Translations under genes and position numbers: made by a program | Shown: positions 49,588 through 60,404 of the stretch, piece after piece | Numbering within the stretch: position 1 is the stretch's first letter | How the letters are laid out: each line of letters opens with the position of its first letter | The notes under the pieces: model-generated | The model's database searches: none | The model's input: the letters and a program-made list of their open reading frames with translations, nothing else | What the model was told of the DNA's origin: nothing | Source: Sphagnum magellanicum | Taxonomy: Eukaryota > Streptophyta > Sphagnopsida > Sphagnales > Sphagnaceae | Assembly (NCBI GenBank): GCA_021904315.1 | Contig: CM038921.1 | Location: 10,694,146-10,758,145 of the forward strand | Direction: 5' to 3' | DNA length: 64,000 nucleotides

Positions 49588-49918
49588 TACCATAGTACAT
49601 TCACCATTTTGGCATAAACTAAATTATTTTTTGTTTTGCCAAACTTTTGAAAGTGTTTCATTATTTGTGTTGAAATTTTTAATAAATAAAAGTTTCAGCT
49701 GTCAAGATTTGAACCACAAACCTTCCATGACAATGACTTTAACGAAAGTAATTTATACACATTATATTGCTCAATAACATTGACAACATCCTATTTATTA
49801 TTTTGTATAATCATTACCTATCAAAAATTTCAAAATTAAAAAGCTAGGTGCCAAAGTTAAGATTTCAAATTTAAATAATTATTTGACAATCTATCCCAAA
49901 ATGGTAAAAGTAGTAAAA
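49588..49918. mobile_element. MITE, GTACCATAGTAC family, copy D
   Basis: The left end GGTACCATAGTACATTC continues ACCATTTTGGCATAAAC. The right end, reverse-complemented, gives ACTACTTTTACCATTTTGGG. The length is about 330 bp. The interior is homologous to the element at 40527-40875. It is non-coding. Confidence 0.6.
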
Positions 49919-50340
49919 TATATTATTGGACAAGTGATGACTTTTATAGGAATTTGAATGATGATCAAGTACATGTGAATGTATGATGAATTTATGACCC
50001 ATGTTTTTATTCACATTTTCATTAACTACCCCTTTTGTCAATTTGTGCATGTGAGTCTATGATGAATTTAAATTTGCAAACATTTATTATTTCAAAATCA
50101 AGAATTCACCACCATTGCCATTTAACAAACTTAGCTTAGCAAGGTGCATTAGCAAAATTGGGCGCATGTGAATTACAATGTTGGTGAAATTCATATTGGA
50201 AGTAGACATTTGATTCATCCATAATACACCATCATCATCATCATCTTCAACTTTTCATCTAACCATTTTTCAATTTTGTCCATAATAGATGAAGATAAAC
50301 ATGTTTCATCCATACTATGTGTACAAAGGTGCTCAAAAAA
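49919..50340. other. AT-rich spacer before the glycosyltransferase 3' end
   Basis: No gene is visible. A short ATCATC run occurs near 50230. Confidence 0.4.
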
Positions 50341-50344
50341 GTTT

Positions 50345-50952
50345 TTCCAGTCTTTCATGGGTGTCTTCCTTTAAGTGCTAAATAAGTGCGAATCAATGAA
50401 CTAACTCTATTCAGGTAGTGTAGTTTCACCCATTCCCACCAATTTGATTTCACCTTCTTTCCTGTAAAAGATGACCTTTGTAAGGGAAGTAGAGATGCTG
50501 CTTGAACAAATTGAACACTATGTAAAAACATGGCATCCTCCGTCAAGACATGGCATACATGACTGGTCCTTTATGACTCGGTTAAATCGCTTATGCCATG
50601 TTTAGCTGTATATGCCTAATCACGGATGGATATCATGTTTTGGTGTAGCACAGACTGAAGAAGAGATACAAATGTTGCATATCCACTAGTTAGGATGTAC
50701 AATATACATATATGCTTGTGCCAGTTCTTCAACAGAGTGAACTGATCAAAATGTCTAAATCTTTGTGTTGGGACTACTGAGCTTTCCCCCCTAACCATGT
50801 CAGTTTTCTGTTTTCAGTATTGTCGCCTGATCACTAGCTCATGACTAACATTTTGCTTTGAAAGGAGCACTACACAACCACAAGTAGTTGACACTGCTTA
50901 CTTCATGAGGCAGGGCAGAAAGATGGGTCCTTGGGAGCAAAATATACACTTT
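50345..50952 (-). other. Probable 3'UTR / 3' flank of the glycosyltransferase gene
   Basis: Base composition here matches the gene more than the AT-rich desert beyond it. The short open frames on the minus strand have no recognisable motif. I therefore read it as 3'UTR or degraded 3' sequence. The polyadenylation site was not identified. Confidence 0.35.
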
Positions 50953-53900
50953 TCATCTTCTGTGCTCATCTGGAAAAATTTCAGATTGAAACATGATTAG
51001 ACCTGAGGCTAAGAGCACCAGGATACAATATAGTTGAAGTCGTAGGATATCGGTACAATGCAGGCAATACTGATTTAAAATGGTCTCAACTAGGCTTCCC
51101 TTCTCAGGAACCACCACCGCAGTCAGTCTACTCCAAAAGTGTGTGGCAAACGATTCCTCAAATATTCTGCTCAGGAGCTCTTTTTCTTCTGCTTGTTGCT
51201 GCTTATCTGTTGGTGTGACAAAGTACCTGCTGAAGGAAAAGAATGAGAGACAGACTTTACCCTCTCTTAAAAGTACCTGGTTTTGGAATGGCCTCACTGA
51301 AGCAGCTTGCTGAAGCTTTTGCAAAGAATAAAAAGACTGCACAACAGTGTCAAGCAGTTGACAAGTGGACAGCTACTACATTTACAGAGAAAAGGTTGCA
51401 CAATACCCGAAAATGCTACTTGATTGGAGTGAAAAAAAAGAAAATGGATGTTGAATTTGGAGGACATCAGGAACCTCCATCCACCTTTTACCTCCATTCC
51501 CAGTTGACAAATTGGCAACCCATGTCACAAGCTCTGCTCCATTGCACTCCAATAATGTGTCATTATATGTTGCTGTAAGTTCTTCCAGGCATTGTCTTAG
51601 AAATGGACTGCAGAAGCACACAGATCCATCAGATACAACCCAGATAGACTTCTCTGGTTCTTAATCAAAGCATTCTTCTCATTCGATGCTTTGCACATCG
51701 AAGCTTCATGGGGTTTAGGGTTTACACAGGGCAGCATCTTTTGACCTAGCCAATATTCTCCACACAACAAGACAGTGGAATTGCATTGGTTCAATGACTG
51801 ACCTGGACTTATTGAAGGCCATTATGGCACCATTCAGGCGGACCTCCCCATTGGCCAAAATCTTGGATCCCACTGTGTTACAGAGAGAGTCCAAGGGTTT
51901 CAATACAATCACATCCATGTCCATATCTACTCCATATCTGCATGAATTTGCATGCCCACAGGAGACCTTAATATCTGCTTCAAATATCTATGTTCATAAG
52001 AGAATAGTACCGATAACAGAGGATAGATGGATGCTGCTTGCTACTACAGATGATGGCATTTGCAAACAACACCATGATTGCCATGGGCAGAGAAGTGCAA
52101 AGAAGGCATATGATATGCAGAGATAAAGGTTTCAGCTGAATCATTAGAGTTTGTGAAACTAGATGGACTGAAAGACAGTGGCATCTCCCTGACAACTATA
52201 AGCCTTAAGAAAATAAGAAATGAGAAAGATTAGAGTTGTTGCCAAGCTAGCTAGCAGAAGAAAAAAGGTAAGGAGAATCTTCTGCATTTATTTCAAATTC
52301 TTCAGAAAGTCCATCTTAGTACTTGTACAGGAGAACCAAGCATAACAGGTCAGTGTAATGGAGGTGAAATAATGGAATTTTGTGCCACCACTGCACCCAA
52401 ACATTGGCAAACACATCAGCTGGAGTGTTTGCTAAGAGCTCATGCAGATTTGGTTGTACAACAGCCACCTTGAACCTGCATAGAAAACTCACTTGATAGT
52501 TCAATGCCACTGCCAGCCACACAAGCTCTAACAAGACTTTGAACTTCTGGTTGAACCACAGAGTCCTAGACAGAAACATGGAGCTATCAATGATGATCTG
52601 TGGCATCACCTAAGATCGAACTAAGGTTTCGAATTGATGATAGTTTCCTGGATGAGTACAATGCCAGTGAACTTCACATGGATGTGCATAGAGGCATGTG
52701 AGTACCTACCCTTTTTGCAGAAATGTGTTGAAAAGTTGTTCTCAATTGTGTCTGAGAACACAACAACACAAGCATTTGGATGACAGTGGAAAACGCTCTC
52801 CAGTGTCAGCTGGTGATGGACTGTCAAGGACAACTGAGAACGAGGCATGGTCCATGCCATAAATACTTGTATGGAGCAGCTCTCTTGATGCAAGAACTCA
52901 TCCATGAAAACAGAGAAGGGGAGTGAAGAAGGACGTATTCCTGGAAAGTCATTCAAGTGTAGAAAGTTTCGATTTTCAGCTCCTGCCTGCTGGAAGCCAT
53001 GGGAGGAGATCTTGGTGGTATTATCACCTATCGGCAGATTCTCTTGTTGGTGAACGTCAGTTGATAGCTCAATTGCTGGATCCTTCCTGACAACACCCAT
53101 ATTGCCTGCCTCAAGTTTTCCCACTGTCTCAGTGGTTGTTCCTGCTGCATCCTCATCAAACTTTCAATCAATTTCTTGCTCCTTTTCCTCCTCATGAAGA
53201 ACTGAATCCACATGAAGGCCTCTTAATAGAAACCTGGAAGGAAGAGGATCAATCTTCTTGCCATATCCATCAACTCGCAGTGCATTCAACATGGCTTCGT
53301 CACTCTTGGTCATCCAATTGTCAGGACCGCTACCTGTGTCAGGATCTTGCAACATGGGGATATCAACTGGATTAATTATTGAGTTATATGAACCTTCTTC
53401 TCCCTTCTTCTTCTTCTTCTTACCAACTTTTCCTGCTCTCATGAGTGGCAATTTCACCATTGATTTGACAGCAGCTCCATCATCACTGAGCAGTAGTGCA
53501 TCCTCAATCTCTACCACATCCTCAAGTTGCCGCCAATGCACATTCTCGTCTAAAAAATCATCATCGTCACTGTTAAACCGTTCCTTCCAGCTCTCAATAA
53601 ACTCCTTGAACCCTTGTTGTAGCTGCTGCTGCTGGTGGGAAGAAGAAACCCTGCCAACAACACCCATAGCTGCTGCTGCTTCATGCTTTTCAACATCTGC
53701 ACCCTTGCTGCCAGCACCCAACATGATCCCTGTGTCCATCTTGAATCCATGGTCTGGCTGTTTATCAACAATGTTGATCTCTTCTCCATCCAGTGCTATT
53801 GTCCTACCTAATTTCATTGTGCTGCCATTCCTACTTTCTGTACCCATTGCTCTCATGGTCTCTCCAAATTTCTCGTTCTGTTGTTGCATAAACTGTGATG

Positions 53901-54612
53901 CATTGTCATCAGCTTTATTCTGAACCAGCAGCTCATCATCATCATGAGAAATCACCACAGATTCAGAACTTACATTTTCTGCTGCCATATCCCCAATTCC
54001 CTTATGACCAGCCTGACTCACCATGTCTACTGCTTCAAGGAGCCTCTCTTGGTCTGCTGGTGGTTCTTCTTCTTCTTCTTCTTCTTCCTCTACCAATTCC
54101 TCTCCTGTTTCAAACTCCTCCTCATCAGTGCCTGTGTTGCTCTCAACTCCTACCATCATGGCTGCTGCTGCTGCTGCATTCCTTTGTGATGTCCTCCTCC
54201 TCCAATTCCACACTAATTTCAAAAAACCTCTTTCCTCATCATCAGACACTAGTAGCTCTCCTCCTTCACCTCCTGTTGCATCCCCAGCAGACCTGTCTGA
54301 CAGAAACAAACCTAGGTGGTTGTTATCGTTCTGCAGAGAATCCAGATTGGTGGAGCCTTGCCTTGTTGCTGCACTACTTACCAGATGCAGTTGTAAGAAC
54401 GTCACAGACGCCAGCAGCAGGAGTCCAGCGGCAATGAGACATTTGTACATTCTTCTTGTGTGCTCCTCCTCCTCATTGCGGACCGCAATCGCGGCGCTCG
54501 ATGAGGAGGAAGACAAGCGCGACAATGAAGAGCAGCGCGTGAGAGAAGTCGACGACGCAAGACGCCCCCGAGGCCTGGACATTCTTTCTTTCTGCTCCCA
54601 GCTTCCGTCCAT
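50953..54612 (-). CDS. Alpha-1,4-glycosyltransferase family protein (GT32-type, At4g19900-like), interrupted by an in-frame TGA
   Basis: I read five exons: 54612-52706, 52475-52323, 51937-51803, 51607-51407 and 51226-50953. Phases close over 889 codons. The product should be a Golgi type II membrane glycosyltransferase with an unknown acceptor. Visible parts are a cytosolic Ser/Arg-rich head, a transmembrane segment (about 57-79), a long acidic stem (poly-Glu near 165), NPVDIPMLQDPDTGSG, FPGIRPSSLPFSVFMDEFL, then the sugar-transferase core NACVVVFSDTIE, FKVAVVQPNLHELL and DMDMDVIVL with the DXD (Asp693/Asp695). The Gb3_synth-like C-terminus has LLECNGAELV, ATHFWSRLTAVVVPE and LHCTDIL. Oddities: codon 483 (53166-53164) is TGA in the stem, the usually invariant YGGVY before the DXD reads YGVD, and about 27 extra residues follow the family's usual end. 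The first ATG (54612) lies about 40 bp below a TATA box; the Met at 54582 is an alternative. It may be a young pseudogene, or the TGA may be spliced out. Confidence 0.75.
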
Positions 54613-54650
54613 CCGCCCGTCTTCTTCTGCGATGGCTTTCTGCTCCGAAA

Positions 54651-54660
54651 CTTTATATCC
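54651..54660 (-). promoter_or_regulatory. TATA box of the glycosyltransferase gene
   Basis: On the minus strand the sequence is GGATATAAAG, about 40 bp upstream of the first ATG (54612) and about 70 bp upstream of the second (54582). That distance would put the transcription start near 54620-54630, leaving little or no leader before the first ATG. This favours the second ATG if the TATA box is used. Confidence 0.5.
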
Positions 54661-54750
54661 TTTTAGTCAAGCTCCTCCCGCGCATTCGCAGAGGTACTGC
54701 ATCCAGCAGAGAAACTTCAACCCAAATTTGAACTTCCTTCTTCTTCGCAA

Positions 54751-54905
54751 GCAGCAACAAGATTAGCACTAATTAATCTCGACAACACAGGAGCGCGAGC
54801 AGCAACAAGATTAGCACTAATTAATCTCGACGACGCAAAAAAAAGCGCGACCACCAACAAGATTAGCGCTAATTAATTAAGATTAGCACTAATTAATTAG
54901 TCGCT
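54751..54905. repeat. Tandem repeat upstream of the glycosyltransferase, unit 48-52 bp, three copies
   Basis: GCAGCAACAAGATTAGCACT followed by AATTAATCTCGAC starts at 54751 and 54799. A third copy, from about 54851, has CCACCAACAAGATTAGCGCT plus an extra half-unit GATTAGCACTAATTAATTAG. Each unit contains a palindromic TTAGNNCTAATTAAT core. It sits about 100 bp upstream of the TATA box, so it could influence the promoter. Confidence 0.8.
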
Positions 54906-55004
54906 AATGTCGACCAAGTTCTCTGGTATTCGCTAATCAAGCTTTTCAAACGCTATGACGGGAAGAAACCACGTCATGCCCGTTTAAATCGCCACCTATT
55001 TGGT

Positions 55005-55200
55005 CAATTTTGTGATGTAGCCAAAATGGCTGGCTGGCTGGCTGGCTGGCTGGCAATGATTCACAGGTAGATTTAGCCAAATTTGGCTACCACATTTTAA
55101 AAAAATGAAAGTATTAAAAAAAATCCATCTATAATTTTGGCTACTTACTTGCATAATGTATACAAATCTGGCGAATTTTCTTGAATTTTGGTCGAATTCT
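55005..55200 (+). repeat. Dispersed repeat with TAGCCAAATTTGGCTA palindrome, copy 2, containing a (TGGC)n run
   Basis: This copy is homologous to 8455-8640: TTTTGTGATGTAGCC, AGGTAGATTTAGCCAAATTT and later AAATCTGGCGAATTTTC. The perfect 16-bp palindrome is at 55074-55089. A (TGGC)n expansion (55027-55054) lies inside the first half. Confidence 0.65.
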
Positions 55201-56470
55201 GGCTAATAAAAAACTCCAAAAGCATTTGATTTTAGCACTTTAAATTTTAAATCTACAGCTTTCTGGGTATATTGCTAGCGAAAAAAAGGCTGCCCCACTT
55301 GCTGCAACATCAAACACACTTGATTTTAAGTTCATCATAGCCGTCCAATCTGATCAATCCATTTAAATCCACGTTCATCACAACCACCCAATCTAACCGC
55401 TATGGAATATTCAAAAATATTTTAGTTGTCAAAATGAGAATTTCAAAATTAAGTAAATATTCAACACACATGTGTCAAAACTACCAAGTTCCTCTAGTAT
55501 GTGTTTTTTTTAATAAATGTGTGTATCGTATTATATTGCCCTTCATCACAAATTTTTAATGTTTTGGTTGCATGTATTATATTTTCAACTATATAATTTT
55601 TGTAATTCTAATCACCTTTTATTTTTATTTTTTACATATTTTTTAATTTGTTCGAATTCAGCTTCAATTAGGGATAAGATTCAACTAACAATCACTTTCA
55701 ATATAATGCAAAATCAAAATTCAAATTGTGTGGGACAAACAAAAAGAAATGAAAAGAGTTTTTGAATCCCTAATTCAGGATTAATAAAGCCTTTGGCCAA
55801 CAAAATTATTGAATTTTTTTTTAATATCAACAAATTGAATAAATAAATCATAGAATAAAAATGTATTTCCCAAAACATATTATAAGTTCATTTCTTTTTA
55901 AAAGAAAATTGAATTTTCAAGACACATTTTATCAAAAGGCTATTTGGACAAAAAAATGAAGATGTATAAAAGGGTAAGGAATTAACACACCATACAAATG
56001 AGTTCATATAAAAAATAAACAAAATAGTTATAACAAGAAAACAAACAAACAACCAATTACCAACAACGTCACAGAAAAAAATTGAATGAAAGAAATTCAA
56101 CAAAAACAATGATAATAAGGGTGAATGCATGAATGAGTGGACCAATTTTGGGACTATTTGACAAATTTTGCAAATTGGTTGTCATTGTAATGGACATATC
56201 CCATAGATAAATTTACAACTTTGTCTATAGGGACTTGGTTTTTAAATGCCAACTTAAATATGTATTTGTTGTACACATTTTAAATTTGGATAATTGTGTA
56301 AACCATTAAGAATTTGGACTTTCAAAGTTGGAAATTATGCAACAAAAATTATACACATGAATTTTGCAACAACTTTTTTAAGGACTTAAATGCCATGGTA
56401 CAATAATTTAGGAAGTGCTACATGTCTACATAGAGTTGTAGTCTACATAGAGCTTTCCATAGACTTGCAT
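55201..56470. other. AT-rich intergenic stretch
   Basis: I see no gene, RNA or structured repeat. Confidence 0.45.
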
Positions 56471-56474
56471 GTAC

Positions 56475-57165
56475 ACTCTAAAGATCTACATTATTTGGTT
56501 GCTAACTTTGGAATTCTTCTTAAGGCTAAAAAAATGGCCAATTCACCATCAAATTGTTAAATTGTAATTTTTTTCAAAATAAATGAAAAGAAAATTCAAA
56601 TGGCTTTGAAGATCTACATTATTTGATTGCAAACTTTGGAACTCTTATGAAGGTTAAAAACAAATGGCCAATAACAAATGGCATTCACAATCTACATCAA
56701 ATTGTTAAATTGTAACTTTTTTCAAAATAAATGAAATGAAAATTCAAATGGCTTTTAAAATCTTCATTATTTAATTGCAAACTTTGGAACTCATATTAAG
56801 GATATAGAAAATGGCCAATTCACCATGGCACTCAAAATCTACATCAAATTGTTAATTGTAATTTTTTCAAAATAAATGAAATGAAAATTCAAATGTCTTT
56901 GAAGATCTAGAGTATTTAATTGTAAACTTTGGAACTCTTATGAAGGCTAAAAAAATGGCCAATTAACCATGGCATTCCAAATCTACATCAAATTGTTAAA
57001 AATTGTAATTTTTTTCCAAATAAAGGAAAGGAAAATGGACATGGCTTTGAAGATCTACATTATTTAATTGTAAACTTTGGAACTTTACTTAAGGTTATAG
57101 AAAATGGACAATTACACTTGCACTCAAAATCTACATCAAGTTGTAGACTATAACTTTAAGATCCA
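56475..57165. repeat. Satellite-like array with dimeric units (about 145 bp = 2 x ~73 bp), about 4.5 copies
   Basis: GATCTACATTATTTGATTGC followed by AAACTTTGGAACTCTTATGA starts at 56483, 56611, 56759, 56903 and 57052 (periods 128, 148, 144, 149). Each unit has a second half beginning AAATCTACATCAAATTGTTA, which is itself related to the first half (TGGC(T/A)TT(G/C)AA(G/A)ATCTACAT). The array is therefore a dimeric higher-order repeat of a monomer of about 73 bp. It is non-coding. Confidence 0.8.
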
Positions 57166-60100
57166 AGTACCTACACATGAAATAATCACAATTAGACCAC
57201 TTCACATTGATAAGCTTGACAACACTGAAATGTGCACATACTTTTGAAACACATGGCATGCCCCATGAGCTTGATTTTTCTTTTAAAATGAAATGTTGCT
57301 AGAAAAAACAAACCATTTTCTATCCAAACAATCACATTGTATTTCAAATGTCTTTATAATTGGTTAGTGATTAATGTTGATTGACAAGATTAACTTTTTG
57401 AAAGAAGCAATTTGAAATTATTAACATTACACAAATGTTGTAAATATGTATTTCACTCCATGCTATCCATCTAACAATTGCAAGATTTGACACATTTTTG
57501 AGCTTTTCAATTGGTATGAGTGATAAATTACCAATTAACAATATGTTTGTCAAAGAGTCAAAATTTTGCACTAACAATTTATCATTTATTCATTTTCCTT
57601 CATTTTCATCTAATCATTTTCATATTTTCTTATCCATGAATTTGTTCAAACCAACGAAACCTTGTAGCCCAACAACCTCAAGATAACATCAAAGGCCACT
57701 TAGATTTATTTTTTATTTTCCATTTCAAATTAAAGTTTTATAAAATGTACAAAAGTTTCTTGGGTTGGGACTTTTGAATCCATGATGTTCTACCCATTCA
57801 TAGATGCATAAGACACCAATGTAAACACAAAAAAAAGAATAATGTCATTTGTGACTAATTTAATATGTACATGGCATAATTTATATATAGTTTCCATAGG
57901 TAACATCATTATTACTAAAAAAATCCTTTTAGATCGACCACTACAAAAGTAAAGATTTTTATTTGGGAAGTTTAAAGAAAGCTCTATAAATTCCATAGCC
58001 AATAGGAACAAAAAGCCATTTTTGCAAAATTGGGCAAAAACAAGATTAAAGAATGAAGTGTTGGAAAATGTGTACATTGAAGCAACAAATGTCTTCCCAT
58101 TGGCCATTGTGACGCTCCAATCATTCAACAGTCAACAAGGACAAGGATTATAAAACAACATTTTAATGAAATGTAATAAATCCAAACAAAATTGAAATTT
58201 ATATGGAAATGCATGTACCTTGATCACACACACACACACACACACACACATTCCTCTCATTAACCTTTGTGCCATTCCCAAGGCCAACATTCAACAATCA
58301 AACAAGGATGTTGATTGCAACAAATCCAAACAACATAGAAATTGGAACTAAAGAAAACTTGTATTATCAATTGACAATTCATTAAATGTAACATTTTCTT
58401 TGAAATTTAGTCCTCCTATAGCCAAAAAGAAGAGGATGTAGAACCTTGATGAAACACACCAATATTGACAAAAGAAAATCAAATCGAATAAAGAAACAAA
58501 ACTATATGTATTTTGTAGTCTCTATAAAACTAGATATTCAAAAGAAAATCTATGATGTTAAAACCTAGGTGAATTAAATTCTCTAATTGAGTGTCAACAT
58601 ATCCTTTAATGTTCCATCCCAAAATCTTTTCAACAACCCAAAAGCTTGCATAAGTCTCTACCTTAGCCCAATTTCATGTTTGATAAATATGCGATTTCTA
58701 GTTTTTGTCCAATTCCCATATGGAAACTTCCATCTTATAGTGCCCACAAGGGTACTCATTCCCATCCCACCACATAATTAATTTCCCAGTTTCAAGTTTA
58801 ATTATTCTTGAGACAATGCCATTTCAAGATCGCTCTAGAACTCCTTGATTTTGTGTCATTTTCATCAATAGCCCATCCTAAATGCTATCATTTTAACTCT
58901 CCAACGCAATGGAATTTCGAAGACTAAAGTGTACACCACAAGCATTCTTTGCATGAACGTATTAAAAAATGCAAATTACATCCAAAACAACCAAAGGCCC
59001 CCTCCTTGAACAAACTTCCGCTCTTTATAGTCAAAGCTCCATCGATTTCCCACCATCATAGAATCCATTGAAGCAATTGGTGGCAAAGCTTATTGATTCA
59101 TCATGAAGAACAAACAACAAAGATGATAAACCTATGAACTTACCAAGCAAAACCAAGTGCCCACCTTTCCTTTATTTCGATGAATGTATTTGCAACCATA
59201 ATACAAAATAGACAAAAAAACTACTTAGAATACCACCATGATGGTAAATGACCAACACTTCACATTAGGTGTTGAATTAAGGCAATCTTTGTGCTCTTTT
59301 TCATTTTTTCACCTCATTGTTCATTTTAGGTCATGCTCCCATTAAGTGACTATTGTGAATTTGTTTTTTGCAATCATGATTGTGATAATGAAATTCATGT
59401 ATAAAGCTATTTCATTTTATTAACTTGTGTTCACATGAAATTCAAAATTCATATTGGCAATAATATTTAATTCTTGGCACACATAATTACAAACAATGAC
59501 AATGAGTTTAGGGTTTAGGGGATTGGAGGCATGAATAAAGACCCAAGGGAGGTGGGTGCATATGGCATCAAATGGTCAAGCTTGGTTACCCATAATGATG
59601 GCAAACATAGATTGATCATGAAAGTGATTCTTATCTCTATTCAAGCGGTCAAATCCTAGTGATTTGATGGTGAATTAACAATTAAAAATCCTTTGGTTGC
59701 CTCACATGACACATTTAACTATCAACTAACTATGTGCAAAACTTGTCACAAAAGAAAACATTAATTGACATGAAAGTTAGTGTTTATATTTTGTGCATAT
59801 GGCTTTTGAACCATATTTGCTTTGATTTTTTCTTTAAAAAAAAACTGAAATTGAAGTTAAGAATGCAAAGAATTGGTTTTGAAATTGGAAAAAAGATCAC
59901 ATTGAATTAAAATTACTAGCTACTACTGAAACTAGAAGGTTTCCATCAAATTTTCTAAAATCTTGAAATTGAAACTAGATGTGTTTTACCAAAACTAAGA
60001 ACACTAGACAATATTGATACATGTTAATATTGTTTGATTTTTCATTTCAAAGAAAACTTATAGTTTCGATGCTTGCTAATTTTTATTTTTGAAAGAAACA

Positions 60101-60400
60101 TCTAATTCTAGTTCATCTAATTCTTCATCATCATCAATTCTGGTTTTGGTTATTTTTAAAAAGTTGATGGAACCTCCAATGTCAATTTGAAGCAGTCTTA
60201 AAAAGTTTCTGAACCTCATGTTCTAATTCTTAATATATTTAAATGGAGTTTAACCTAGGTCTGGTTTAACCTAGGTCCAATTCCACCTATCTTAAGGTAC
60301 ATTCACACCTGATGTTAAGTCAGTGTTAAGTGAAAATCTAGGTGGCATCTTAGGTAGCACCCAATGTTAAATGAGTGATTGTTGAACATTAAGTGAATGT
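57166..60400. other. AT-rich intergenic stretch
   Basis: No supported gene. A (CA)n run lies at 58224-58250 and a double TTTAGGG unit near 59506. Short open frames (for example minus 57790-58128) carry no recognisable motif. Confidence 0.45.
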
Positions 60401-60404
60401 TATC

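Noticed and set aside
53258-53923. 221-codon and other long plus-strand frames opposite the glycosyltransferase (53.2-54.8 kb)
   Set aside because: They are antisense shadows of the acidic, Ser-rich coding exon. The minus strand carries the family motifs.
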